This document shows, piece by piece, positions 52,624 to 62,640 of a DNA stretch of 64,000 nt. Made by a program: the position numbers and the translations under genes. Position 1 is the stretch's first letter, and the number at the start of each line of letters is the position of its first letter. This DNA comes from Myxococcales bacterium (lineage in GTDB: Bacteria > Myxococcota > UBA727 > JABDBI01). A model generated the notes under the pieces. That model was not told where the DNA came from. It did not search any database and saw nothing but the letters and a program-made list of their open reading frames with translations. The DNA lies in contig CP060221.1 of the NCBI GenBank assembly GCA_023898405.1, forward strand, positions 124,001 through 188,000, written 5' to 3'.

Positions 52624-53904
52624 CTAATGAATTCCTGTAAACCAACGTTCAAAACGGAATTTCGGTAGATTAAATGGTCCGATCTTCACTGATTGTTCTG
52701 AGCCATCAACACTCATCCATATAAAACTTGCCCTTCCTTTAATACGAGCTACAGGCAATGCCCCCCAAATTCGGCTATCAGCAGAATTTCCTCTGTTATC
52801 ACCCATCACAAATAAAAAGCCTGGCTTCACTTTGCATGATTCCATACTACATTCCAAGCCTGGCAAACTCATGCTTGAGGCAACAGGCCACTTCGCTCCC
52901 AAAGCAGGCGAAGGAGCAAAAGGCATAATATGAATCTGATGTTCTATGTTTCCGATCTTTTCAATGCTTCGTAGCGCTGTCTGCTTACGCCATACCCCAC
53001 CATCAGGTCCCCCAAAACCAAAAAAGTCCATATAGGTTACGGGCTTTGCCTGTTCTACATGTTCATAAGGCTTGCCATCTACATAAACGACATTGTTTAT
53101 CACTTGAACAGTCTGTCCTTCAGTGGCAATTACCCGTTTAATCCAAGCCTGTCCGGCATGACGCCCAACATAGTCAGGTGCCTTAAATACTACTACATCA
53201 CCAGGTTTTGGTTTACGCCACTGAATAATGAAATCAGGCTCACTACTAAATGGCTTCGACAAACCATAATAATATTTAGAAACAAATAAATGATCCCCAA
53301 CAAGCAGCGTAGGAATCATTGAACCTGAGGGAATTTGGTAAGGTTCAATAATAACTTCCCGTATGAGCAATGCGCAGAAGAGCGCGAAAATGAGTGAAGG
53401 CATTCCATAAAGAAAACGCCATTTTCTTTGGAGAGAAAAAACTGCTCTGCTACTTCTTTCTAGTTTTTCATGAGCATCTTTCAAAAGATGTTCATGGTCA
53501 TTCATGGATCCTTGTTGACTCCATTGAGATTTAATTTGGCTCATCACCTGTTGAGCTTGGCTGAGGGATTGTTCCAAGTCTTCAATGGGTTTTTGTCCGA
53601 TTTTACGCAATTTTGATTTACTTTTTTTAATATTAGATAATTGTGTGGCTAGTTCCACAGTAAAATTATGCAAAGCCCGATACAGTCGAGCTCGCTTTTT
53701 GCTCCCGCCTGGAAAAATTTCTTGATCAATAAGTGATCCGAAATAACCCGAAAAATAATAAATAAAAAAGACGGCAACAAAAATTCCTAAAAGAATATTT
53801 GCTCCTGATCCACCAGGAGGGAAAAAAACATTCCAAAAAAATCCTGCTATTGTAATTGCAATCAAGCCAGCTATGAGCTTTCCTTTCGTCAACTTGTCAA
53901 ACAT
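52624..53904 (-). CDS. lepB: Signal peptidase I
   Basis: Cleaves signal peptides at the outer face of the inner membrane. The 426-residue product has the catalytic Ser195 (IPSGSMIPTL) and Lys256 (AWIKRVIATEG) and the box MGDNRGNSADSR. It is larger than usual: about 160 extra N-terminal residues with two membrane helices (about 10-27, 35-53) and a Gln/Ser/Lys-rich coiled-coil stretch (about 80-155) before the usual TM (about 168-184). A wide insert follows the Lys box. It follows lepA by 16 bases. Confidence 0.94.
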   Translation of the reverse strand: MFDKLTKGKLIAGLIAITIAGFFWNVFFPPGGSGANILLGIFVAVFFIYYFSGYFGSLIDQEIFPGGSKKRARLYRALHNFTVELATQLSNIKKSKSKLRKIGQKPIEDLEQSLSQAQQVMSQIKSQWSQQGSMNDHEHLLKDAHEKLERSSRAVFSLQRKWRFLYGMPSLIFALFCALLIREVIIEPYQIPSGSMIPTLLVGDHLFVSKYYYGLSKPFSSEPDFIIQWRKPKPGDVVVFKAPDYVGRHAGQAWIKRVIATEGQTVQVINNVVYVDGKPYEHVEQAKPVTYMDFFGFGGPDGGVWRKQTALRSIEKIGNIEHQIHIMPFAPSPALGAKWPVASSMSLPGLECSMESCKVKPGFLFVMGDNRGNSADSRIWGALPVARIKGRASFIWMSVDGSEQSVKIGPFNLPKFRFERWFTGIH

Positions 53905-53920
53905 CTTTTACCTTCATGAG

Positions 53921-55723
53921 TTAATCTATTTTTAATACTGTTAAAAATGCCTCTTGCGGAAGCTCTACTCTCCCAATTTGACGCATTCGTTTTTTGCCCT
54001 CTTTTTGTTTCTCGAGCAGTTTGCGTTTTCGAGTAATATCACCACCATAGCACTTCGCTGTTACATCCTTGCGTAGCGCTGATACCGTTTCACGCGCAAT
54101 AATTTTCCCCCCTATGGCAGCTTGAATTGCTACTTGAAACTGTTGGCGAGGAATAATTTCTTTCATTTTTTCGCATAAAACTCTTCCTCTGCGTTGAGCA
54201 GTATCTTTGTGAACTATGATTGAAAGTGCATCGACCGGATCACCGTTAAGTAATACGTCAACTTTAACAAGTTTGGAGACACGATAAGAATCAAACACAT
54301 AGTCAAAACTCGCATAGCCACGTGAAATACTCTTGAGACGATCGAAAAAATCTAACACCACCTCAGCCATAGGTAATAAATATTCTATAACCACATGACG
54401 TTCACTGACATAGTTTATGCCAATCTGCTCACCTCGGCGTTCCACACACAACATCATCAAAGCACCAACGTAATCATTGGGTGTATGAATGCTTGCTTTA
54501 ATATAGGGCTCTTCAAGGTAATCGATGCGGGTAGGATCTGGCATCTTTGCAGGGTTATCAACTCTAACTTGCTCGCCCGATTTCAGATAGGCTTGATAAA
54601 TTACCGTAGGGGCCGTGGTAATCAAAGTAAGATTAAATTCCCTCTCCAACCGCTCGCGAACGATTTCCATATGCAGAAGCCCCAAAAATCCGCATCGGAA
54701 ACCAAAACCCAAAGCCTGGGAAGACTCGGGCTCAAATGTAAGAGCAGCGTCATTTAATACCAACTTGAAAAGCGCATCTCGAAGGCCTTCATACTCCACA
54801 CTGTCTACGGGAAATATTCCAGCAAAAACCATAGGTTTAGCGTCTTTGAATCCTGGCAAAGGTGTTGTGCATCCACCTTCAGCAGTCGTAATGGTCTCTC
54901 CAACTTTTGCATCGGTCACCACTTTGATATTTGCAATAATAAAACCTACGTCACCTGATTTTAGCTGTGCCACCTTTTGCGGATGCGGTGCAAATACGCC
55001 AAGCTCAATCACATTGAACACCTTTTGATTATGCATAAGCTTGATAGCATCGCCTGGTTTGAGTGTGCCAGATATGACACGAACCAATACCACTACACCG
55101 CGAAAATTATCGAACCAACTATCAAAGACCAAAGCACTCAGCGCTTTATCGTCAAGATCGGCCGGAGGAGGAATGTGCTCAACAATGGCCTCCAATAATC
55201 CTTCGATTCCTAATCCCGTTTTCCCAGATACAAGCACTGCATCACTTGCATCTATGCCTATAACATCTTCGATTTCCTCTTTTACTCGATCTGGATCGGC
55301 GCTTGGCAAATCAATTTTATTTATCACGGGAACTATGGCCAAATCGTGTTCCAGTGCCAAATAGACATTAGCCAGAGTTTGGGCCTCAACGCCTTGAGTT
55401 GCATCCACCACCAGCAACACTCCTTCGCATGCGCGCAAAGAGCGACTAACTTCATAGCCGAAATCAACATGACCTGGCGTATCGATTAAATTAAAGATAT
55501 AATTTGTGCCATCTGTATGCTTATAGTTAAGCCGAACAGCCTGAGACTTGATGGTAATGCCCCGCTCTCGCTCGAGCTCCATCTTATCCAAAAACTGCTC
55601 TTTCATCTCCCTTTTCTGCAAGGCACCCGTATGCTCCAATATACGGTCTGCCAGCGTGCTTTTGCCATGATCAATATGGGCGATTATTGAGAAATTCCTG
55701 ATATGTTCATGAGTTTTTGTCAT
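53921..55723 (-). CDS. lepA: Elongation factor 4 (LepA)
   Basis: Ribosome-bound GTPase. The 600-residue product has G1 AHIDHGKST, G2/G3 ERGITIKSQ and DTPGHVDFGYEV, G4 NKIDLPSA, then EF-G-like domains and the unique C-terminal domain (YGGDITRKRKLLEKQKEGKK). AGGAATTTAC precedes the ATG, overlapping the argS stop region. lepA-lepB order is common. Confidence 0.97.
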   Translation of the reverse strand: MTKTHEHIRNFSIIAHIDHGKSTLADRILEHTGALQKREMKEQFLDKMELERERGITIKSQAVRLNYKHTDGTNYIFNLIDTPGHVDFGYEVSRSLRACEGVLLVVDATQGVEAQTLANVYLALEHDLAIVPVINKIDLPSADPDRVKEEIEDVIGIDASDAVLVSGKTGLGIEGLLEAIVEHIPPPADLDDKALSALVFDSWFDNFRGVVVLVRVISGTLKPGDAIKLMHNQKVFNVIELGVFAPHPQKVAQLKSGDVGFIIANIKVVTDAKVGETITTAEGGCTTPLPGFKDAKPMVFAGIFPVDSVEYEGLRDALFKLVLNDAALTFEPESSQALGFGFRCGFLGLLHMEIVRERLEREFNLTLITTAPTVIYQAYLKSGEQVRVDNPAKMPDPTRIDYLEEPYIKASIHTPNDYVGALMMLCVERRGEQIGINYVSERHVVIEYLLPMAEVVLDFFDRLKSISRGYASFDYVFDSYRVSKLVKVDVLLNGDPVDALSIIVHKDTAQRRGRVLCEKMKEIIPRQQFQVAIQAAIGGKIIARETVSALRKDVTAKCYGGDITRKRKLLEKQKEGKKRMRQIGRVELPQEAFLTVLKID

Positions 55724-55731
55724 GTAAATTC

Positions 55732-57525
55732 CTAATTATCAGAATCTGATTCTGTCAGTTCCATATATTCTGGTGCCGAAATTCCGGCAAATTGGAGTGC
55801 ATTAGCAATGGTTTGCTTAACTACCGACACAAGAGAAAGACGAGCAAAGGTTTTATCAGGATCATCTGAAATAATTTTTTCACTGTGTCGGTACTTAGTG
55901 AAATATGAGTGAAAGGATTTCACTAAATCCTGGCAAAAATAGATTAATCGATGTGGTTCGAGTGCCAGAGCTGCATCATGTACAACATGAGCGAGTTCAG
56001 AAATTTTTAACAATAACTCTCGTTCCTCAGACAAACTCAAATGCTTCATCGCTTGTTGATCGAACAGCGATGCATCAAAAGAAATTCCTTTTTCTTCATG
56101 AGCTTTTTTCAAAATGGTGGCCATGCGGGCATGACCATACTGAACGTAGAAAACAGGATTATCCTGGCTTTGCCGAGTCACAACATCTAAGTCTAAATCA
56201 AACTGAGAATTAAGGGCTCTCATCAGAAAAACAAAGCGAGCCACATCAGCTCCAACACTGTCAAGCAGATCATCAATACCAACAATTTCTCCAGCTCGTT
56301 TTGAAAAACGAACCTCCCGACCATCTTTTAATAAACGGACCATCTGTACAATAGCAAAGCGAAGCCTGCTGATATCGTGCCCCATTGCTTCCATTCCAGC
56401 TTTTATGCGACCAATATGTCCTGCATGATCACCCCCAAAAACATCAACGATTAGATCATATCCACGGACAAATTTCTGATGATGGTAGGCTAAATCAGCT
56501 GTGAGATATACAAAGCGCCCATCTTTCCGTTTAATTATTCTATCTTCTTCATCACCAAATAAACTTGTCTTTAGAAACCAGCCGCCTTCTTGTAAGTGAG
56601 AATATTTGGCAGCTTTGCTTTCATCGCGGCGAATTTTTTCACTTGTGCCGTGAGCTTGATTGGCCTCATAGATCATATTGCGTCTATCATACGAATCAAT
56701 CAAATCATCCAGGGCACTCCCTTGGTGAAGTGTATGCTCAAAAAACCAAGAATTCATGTGAATGTCGAGCTTAGCAAGAGTCGACTTAATGACCTCCAAG
56801 TTATAGTCAACACCAAATTTAACTAAGGGCTGCAACCATTGTTCCTCAGAAAGCTTTAACCATTTATTGCCATCCCGTTCTTTGAGAGCTTTTGCTATAT
56901 CGATAACATAAGAACCAGGATACTCTCCAGACTCTATCTCAATGCTCTCGCCAAATAATTCTCGATAACGCTTATGAATAGTGCGGCCGAGAATCTCTAC
57001 CTGATTGCCTGCATCATTGACATAATATTCCTTGGTGACCTGATAACCTGCTGCAGATAACATGCGCGCTAAAGCATCTCCGGCAAAGGCCCCTCTAGCG
57101 TGTCCAAGATGTAAACCTCCTGTTGGGTTGGCTGAGACAAACTCAACAAGCGCTTTGGGAGAAGGATCAAGTTTGGTGGTACCATAATCCTTTCCTTGCC
57201 TTGTTACCTCAGAAACAACAAAACTCATGATGTTTTCTTTGAGAGTAAGATTTATAAAACCGGGACCAGCTATTTCAATTTTCGAAAAAATAGAATCCTT
57301 TAAGAATGAGCTCAACGTAGCAGCCAATTCTCTTGGCGAACATTGAGCAATTTTAGCTAAAACCATCGCTATATTGCAGGAAAAATCCCCATGTGCAGGG
57401 TTCTTTGGACGCTCTACTATCATTTTTGGCAACAAAGAGAGCATTTGTTCAGAGTCCAACTGCTTTTGGACAATAAGCTTTTCTAAGGCTTTTTTAAATT
57501 CTTTTGCTATAACAGCTTTTAACAT
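55732..57525 (-). CDS. argS: Arginine-tRNA ligase
   Basis: Class I synthetase of 597 residues. An N-terminal additional domain is followed by the HIGH motif GGLHLGHARGAFAGD, a QMVRLLKDGREVRFSKRAG segment near the KMSKS position, and the C-terminal anticodon-binding DALR-like helices with KYRHSEKII. ArgRS often lacks a canonical KMSKS, as here. It is the first gene of argS-lepA-lepB. Confidence 0.96.
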   Translation of the reverse strand: MLKAVIAKEFKKALEKLIVQKQLDSEQMLSLLPKMIVERPKNPAHGDFSCNIAMVLAKIAQCSPRELAATLSSFLKDSIFSKIEIAGPGFINLTLKENIMSFVVSEVTRQGKDYGTTKLDPSPKALVEFVSANPTGGLHLGHARGAFAGDALARMLSAAGYQVTKEYYVNDAGNQVEILGRTIHKRYRELFGESIEIESGEYPGSYVIDIAKALKERDGNKWLKLSEEQWLQPLVKFGVDYNLEVIKSTLAKLDIHMNSWFFEHTLHQGSALDDLIDSYDRRNMIYEANQAHGTSEKIRRDESKAAKYSHLQEGGWFLKTSLFGDEEDRIIKRKDGRFVYLTADLAYHHQKFVRGYDLIVDVFGGDHAGHIGRIKAGMEAMGHDISRLRFAIVQMVRLLKDGREVRFSKRAGEIVGIDDLLDSVGADVARFVFLMRALNSQFDLDLDVVTRQSQDNPVFYVQYGHARMATILKKAHEEKGISFDASLFDQQAMKHLSLSEERELLLKISELAHVVHDAALALEPHRLIYFCQDLVKSFHSYFTKYRHSEKIISDDPDKTFARLSLVSVVKQTIANALQFAGISAPEYMELTESDSDN

Positions 57526-57650
57526 GAATATGCCTACCTTTTATTAATCCAGAACGGGACCATACAAGAAGGCTCCATGCGGCACAAGCGAGTCAATAGC
57601 ACCGTGTTTGAAAAAAAACATAAAAAACCAAGAGCATACTCAGCCTGGCA

Positions 57651-59924
57651 TCACTCATCAGGGCTTGTTACTGCCTTACAACTTGGACACACCCATTTGA
57701 CCGTATCTCTACTTACTTTCTCCAACAAATAACCAGAATCACATGTCTCACACGCTTTCGCCACTGGTTTTTGCCAAGATACAAAATCACAATTGGGATA
57801 TGTGGAGCATCCGTAAAAGGTTTTTCCACCTTTAGAACGCTTGACTACTATATCTCCCCCACAATTTCCCTTAGGACACTTAATCCCGGAGGGCAAAGGC
57901 ATGGTGTTAGAACAGTCAGGATAGCGTGAGCACCCCAAGAACTCTCCAAATTTCCCTCGCTTTTGAACCATAGGAGCTCCACAAGAAGAGCACTTTACAT
58001 CACTAACTTGCTTTTTCTCCTCAATGACAATTTTTCCATCCACCCGTTTGAAAGGAGCAGTAAAAGAACATTCAGGATAAGCGGAGCAGCCAATAAAAGA
58101 TCCATTTTTCCCCCATTTTATAACCAAAGGGGAAGAACATTTTTCGCAGTTTAAATCAGTTTTTTCTTCCATTCGCTTAATGTTGCGCATATTCTCAGCA
58201 GCTTTATCTACTGAGCCTTTAAACGGATCGTAAAAATCATTAAGAATTTTAAGCCAGTTATGCGCTCCATCTTCGATGGAATCGAGTTTTTCTTCCATCG
58301 ATGCAGTAAATTCCACATTCATAATATTGGGGAAATTTTCCAATAAAAGATCGGTCACAATGCGCCCAAGCTCGGTAGGGTTAAATCTTCCCTGGTTTTT
58401 TTCAGCATAGCCTTTGTCGACTATTGTTGACATGATGGCAGCATAGGTTGAAGGCCGTCCGATTCCCTTTTCCTCAAGTTCTTTAACTAAACTTGCCTCA
58501 CTAAAACGTGGTGGCGGCTGGGTGAAATGTTGTTCGGCTTCTACTTTGCTTAAATGAACTCGATCACCTTCTTTAATATCGGGCAGCCGTATACGTTCGC
58601 TATCAGCTTCATCCTTGGCATTTTGATCATCTTCATCTGCTTGCTCTCGATAGGCTTTCAAGAAACCGGCAAAGCGCAAAATAGATCCAGTGGCTCTGAG
58701 TAAATATTCATCTTTGCTTACTTCTACCGTCGTTTGGTCGTAAACAGCCGGTGTCATTTGCGATGCTACAAAGCGATCAAAAATAAGTGTATAAAGCTTC
58801 AGCTGCTCTGGTTTTAAAAAGGCTTTTACTTTATCAGGTGTGCGTTCAACTGAAGTAGGCCTAATCGCTTCATGAGCCTCTTGAGCACTTTTCTTATTTT
58901 TAAAATAATTGGGTGACTTTGGAACAAAATCAGCTCCGAAACTCTGTTCAATAAAAGATCTTACTTCTTTGATTGCATCGTCACTCACCCGAGTTGAATC
59001 GGTTCTCATGTAAGTTATTAAACCTACTGCGCCCTCCTCTCCAAGCTCGATACCTTCATACAGACTTTGAGCAATCCGCATAGTATTTTTAGTACTAAAT
59101 CTAAAAGCGCGAGCCGCATCCTGTTGAAGTTTTGAAGTTATAAAAGGTGGGCCTGGTCTACGGATTCGTTCTTTTTTTTGTACTTTGCTAACGTTGGCTG
59201 ATTGGTTTAAAAGGGCTTTTTTAATGTGAAGGGCCTGCTCTTCATTATGGACTTCAGCCTTTTTATTGTTTATTTTTGCGAGTTTCACCTGAAACTTTGG
59301 ATCAAGTTGAGCATCAGCAAGGGCACTGATAGTCCAGTATTCTTCTTTTACAAAAACCTCTATTTCTCGTTCCCGATCAACCACTAAGCGTACAGCAACA
59401 GACTGTACTCGCCCAGCGCTCAACCCTCTTTGAACCTTTTTCCATAAAATAGGGCTTATTTTATAACCAACTATTCGATCTAAAATGCGCCGAGCTTGTT
59501 GAGCATCAAATAGATTTTGATTTAAATGATCGGGGTGTTTGAAAGCTTCATTTATGGCCTTTTTGGTTAATTCATGAAAGCGCACACGAACAATGTGTGG
59601 AGGATCCTTGGGTTTGGCCTCTTTTACTACACTGGCAATATGAAAGGCAATCGCCTCTCCCTCACGATCAGGATCGGGCGCCAAGTATACCGTATCAACT
59701 TTCTTAGCATTCTTTTTAATCTCGGCAATAACCTTATCTTTGCCCATGATAGCTTCGTAGGCAGGCGTAAAGTGCCCAGACTCCAAATCCACTCCCATAC
59801 TGCGAGCAGGAAGATCCAGGATATGCCCTACAGATGCCATCACTTCATAGCTAGGGCCCAAATATTTTCGAATAGTTTTTGCTTTGGCAGGCGATTCCAC
59901 CACAACCAAGGATTTTTTCATCAT
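57651..59924 (-). CDS. topA: DNA topoisomerase I
   Basis: Relaxes negative supercoils. The 757-residue product has TOPRIM (LVVVESPAKAKTI, LAPDPDREGEAIAFH), the active Tyr in LITYMRTDST, and a C-terminal set of four Cys4 zinc ribbons (NCEKCSSPLV, KCSSCGAPMV, KCPKGNCGGD, ACETCDSGYL, the first three followed by Tyr-Pro-x-Cys type loops). The ATG at 59924 (or 59921) gives MMKKSLVV; the frame runs up to 59990 but those residues are not family-like. Confidence 0.96.
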   Translation of the reverse strand: MMKKSLVVVESPAKAKTIRKYLGPSYEVMASVGHILDLPARSMGVDLESGHFTPAYEAIMGKDKVIAEIKKNAKKVDTVYLAPDPDREGEAIAFHIASVVKEAKPKDPPHIVRVRFHELTKKAINEAFKHPDHLNQNLFDAQQARRILDRIVGYKISPILWKKVQRGLSAGRVQSVAVRLVVDREREIEVFVKEEYWTISALADAQLDPKFQVKLAKINNKKAEVHNEEQALHIKKALLNQSANVSKVQKKERIRRPGPPFITSKLQQDAARAFRFSTKNTMRIAQSLYEGIELGEEGAVGLITYMRTDSTRVSDDAIKEVRSFIEQSFGADFVPKSPNYFKNKKSAQEAHEAIRPTSVERTPDKVKAFLKPEQLKLYTLIFDRFVASQMTPAVYDQTTVEVSKDEYLLRATGSILRFAGFLKAYREQADEDDQNAKDEADSERIRLPDIKEGDRVHLSKVEAEQHFTQPPPRFSEASLVKELEEKGIGRPSTYAAIMSTIVDKGYAEKNQGRFNPTELGRIVTDLLLENFPNIMNVEFTASMEEKLDSIEDGAHNWLKILNDFYDPFKGSVDKAAENMRNIKRMEEKTDLNCEKCSSPLVIKWGKNGSFIGCSAYPECSFTAPFKRVDGKIVIEEKKQVSDVKCSSCGAPMVQKRGKFGEFLGCSRYPDCSNTMPLPSGIKCPKGNCGGDIVVKRSKGGKTFYGCSTYPNCDFVSWQKPVAKACETCDSGYLLEKVSRDTVKWVCPSCKAVTSPDE

Positions 59925-60452
59925 GATTCTTTCTAGGTTTACGGGTCTTTCATAAGATGACCTAAGCACTCTTGCGCAGTCACCATACAATAGTTGTAGG
60001 CCAATACAAATTAAAAAGTCTAAAAATGGGCCTTAGTCCAGCCTACTCACAACTTTTCTACAGACAAATAAGGGCAATAAACTATTTTTGTGAGCTTTTA
60101 AAGGATAATGTACCCTTTATCATCCATCAAACTCATTTTCCCTATAAAGGGCAAGAGGCACATCAATAAATAATTCGGCATGTTAGCGCAACACATCCAG
60201 TTAACCCTGCATAATAACTACAAAAAATAACATTTAACCACACATTAAATCAATTACTGAACAGCTACCGCCTCAAGGCGAGAAAGTTCTCCCATCCCAT
60301 AGGAACGACTTAAAACACAAAAGGATTTTCTAGCCTTGGTATGAAAATAAGCGCTATATCTGGATTACCGTCAATGTTTTGAAAGCCACCGAGAGATGCT
60401 ATAAATTATTCCCCAAACAGCCTGGTGACATAACTACAGACACTTCAAAAAT
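59925..60452. other. 528-base intergenic region with inverted repeats
   Basis: No convincing gene. At 60113-60120 and 60144-60151 CCCTTTAT and ATAAAGGG form a perfect inverted repeat, and TAAAGG at 60099-60104 adds a third half-site. They lie about 190-230 bases upstream of topA. The remainder shows nothing recognisable. Confidence 0.45.
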
Positions 60453-61577
60453 TTATTTTTCTATCAGCATATAATTGTGTCCTTGTTTTTTGATCAAAGA
60501 TTCCATTTCAAACATCAACATTTCTTCTTGAATCGACACAAAAGATCGCTTTGACCAATGGATTAACTGATCCATAGTCGCAACTCCCCCATGGCTTTTT
60601 AAGAGTTCTAATAATTCTGGCAGAGCATCATTGTTGTGGCTTGATAAAACCTGTGTTTTTCTTTTCCTTGTAATAGTTGTCTTTGCTAACTTTTGATCCA
60701 CAGCCTCATGCAATTGCTCAAAGTTTGTTAAAGCTTTTGCAGAACCATCACTTAAAAGCATGTTAGGCACATAAGAAAGTTGGTTAGTTAAAGCGCCAGG
60801 AATTGCAAAAAGTTTAACCCCCAATTCTTTAGCAAAACGCGCAGTGTGAAGAGTACCAGATTCAGCTCCTCCCTGAACGATAACAATCGCATCTGCCAAA
60901 GCAACAACATAGCGGTTTCTTTGCACAAACATAAATTTTCTCTGACTCAAGTGAGGCCCATAGGGAAACAATACGCATTGATTGTTGGCATCAAAACTTT
61001 TTAGCATTGGATTAATGTTTAATTTTTTAAATGAGCATGTAGCTCCACTAACAACAATAGTATTTCCACCAACGACAAGTGCCCCCTCATGTGCAGCACT
61101 ATCAACTCCCAAAGCTCCTCCTGAAATAACACAAATATTATTCTGAGCGCACTGGTTGGCTAATTTATAGGTGAATTTAAGAGCATCTTGGTCTGCAAGC
61201 CTTGCTCCAACTATAGCGATACGCGGGCGTTTCATTAGCACTTGCTGATTAAAGCAAGCCATAAACACCAGAGGTAAGTTTTTTATATGGTGAACCTTAA
61301 ATAGATCTCGTGCATTGAGCAAAAAACCACTTTGTGAGTAAAAATTATCGAGCTGCTCTCTTAATGTCTCTATAAATTTTTCCAATAATTTATCTTTTGA
61401 TAATTGCTCGCTCAGTTTTTGAAGAGCGATATTACTTTCCAAAAATTTTTCTGCCCCTCCTAATTTTTCTACTAATGTCCACTCTTCCGCCACAACCCCC
61501 ATAGCCGAAAGAAGTAAATTTTTTTCATGCTCGTTTTTGAGCGTCGATAAAATATTTTTTAAAAGCAAAATATCCAT
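60453..61577 (-). CDS. dprA: DNA processing protein DprA
   Basis: Loads RecA on incoming single-stranded DNA in natural transformation. The product of 374 residues has a helical N-terminal part, the Rossmann-like domain with RIAIVGARLA, ISGGALGVDSAAHEGA, FVQRNRYVVALADA and SGTLHTARFA, and a C-terminal winged-helix-like part (ELLELLKSHGGVATMDQL). The ATG at 61577 has GAGAAAG upstream; TTG at 61598 is alternative. Divergent from the next gene with overlapping control region of 39 bases. Confidence 0.93.
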   Translation of the reverse strand: MDILLLKNILSTLKNEHEKNLLLSAMGVVAEEWTLVEKLGGAEKFLESNIALQKLSEQLSKDKLLEKFIETLREQLDNFYSQSGFLLNARDLFKVHHIKNLPLVFMACFNQQVLMKRPRIAIVGARLADQDALKFTYKLANQCAQNNICVISGGALGVDSAAHEGALVVGGNTIVVSGATCSFKKLNINPMLKSFDANNQCVLFPYGPHLSQRKFMFVQRNRYVVALADAIVIVQGGAESGTLHTARFAKELGVKLFAIPGALTNQLSYVPNMLLSDGSAKALTNFEQLHEAVDQKLAKTTITRKRKTQVLSSHNNDALPELLELLKSHGGVATMDQLIHWSKRSFVSIQEEMLMFEMESLIKKQGHNYMLIEK

Positions 61578-61616
61578 AAGCTTTCTCGTGTTAGACAATG
61601 ATAAGAGGTATTTATC

Positions 61617-62630
61617 ATGAGCATCGCTACTATTGCCAAAGAAAATATTTTAGAGACTATCGGCACAACACCAATTGTTTCATTGCAAAAACTTGCCCCT
61701 AACCTCAGTGTCAATCTTTATGGAAAGTGCGAATTCCTTAACCCCGGCGGCTCGATCAAAGACCGCATTGGCCTGCACATTATTAATCAAGCAGAAAAAA
61801 AAGGGCTTTTAAAACCCGGGGGGACAATCATTGAGGCAACCAGCGGCAATACAGGAATGGGTCTCGCTATGGTCGCTGCATTGCGGGGATACAAATGTAT
61901 TTTCGTCATGGCAGATAAACAAAGCAAAGAAAAGCAAATGGCTCTAAAAGCTATGGGAGCTCACGTTATCACCTGCCCAACTGATGTAGCGGCCGACGAT
62001 GAGCGTTCTTATTACAAAGTAGCGCAAAAATTAGTGAGAGATACCCCCAATTCCTTTTATGCTAATCAATATGCTAATCAAGATAATCCCGATGCTCACT
62101 ACTACAGCACAGGCCCTGAGATATATGAACAATGCGGCGATAGCCTCGATTATTTAATCGTTGGTATTGGCACAGGAGGAACAGTCAGTGGAATTTCTCG
62201 TTACATCAAGGAGAGGAATCCTAAACTAAAAGTTATCGGCGTCGATCCTGTTGGAAGTATCTATTACGATCTTTTTAACACAGGAAAGATGGGAAACCCT
62301 CACTCATATTTGGTCGAAGGTATCGGCGAAGATTTTCTGCCTACCACTATCAATATGAAGGCGATGGATGACGTTGTTCAAGTTGAGGATGAAGAAAGCT
62401 TCCAGATGGCACGCAGGCTTGTTCAAGAACAAGGACTTTTGGTTGGAGGATCAACCGGTGCCGCTGTCCTAGGAGCGATCAAATATTTTATAAATAATCC
62501 ACAACCATTAAACCCACGTAAAAAAAATGCATTGGTAATTCTTGTAGATTCATCAACACGCTATTTGAGCAAATACCTTAACGATGAATGGATGCATGAA
62601 AAGGGCTTTAAAATTTCCTGCCCTCTCTAA
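61617..62630 (+). CDS. Cystathionine beta-synthase-type PLP enzyme
   Basis: Fold type II PLP enzyme, 337 residues. GGSIKDRIGLH holds the PLP Lys, TSGNTGMGLA and GIGTGGTVSGISRY bind the phosphate and substrate. The segments DPVGSIYYDLFN and VEGIGEDFLPTT match eukaryotic-type cystathionine beta-synthase more than cysteine synthase, but the regulatory CBS domains are absent. It would join serine and homocysteine in transsulfuration. No cystathionine lyase is adjacent. Confidence 0.85.
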   Translation: MSIATIAKENILETIGTTPIVSLQKLAPNLSVNLYGKCEFLNPGGSIKDRIGLHIINQAEKKGLLKPGGTIIEATSGNTGMGLAMVAALRGYKCIFVMADKQSKEKQMALKAMGAHVITCPTDVAADDERSYYKVAQKLVRDTPNSFYANQYANQDNPDAHYYSTGPEIYEQCGDSLDYLIVGIGTGGTVSGISRYIKERNPKLKVIGVDPVGSIYYDLFNTGKMGNPHSYLVEGIGEDFLPTTINMKAMDDVVQVEDEESFQMARRLVQEQGLLVGGSTGAAVLGAIKYFINNPQPLNPRKKNALVILVDSSTRYLSKYLNDEWMHEKGFKISCPL

Positions 62631-62640
62631 AAAACTAAGT

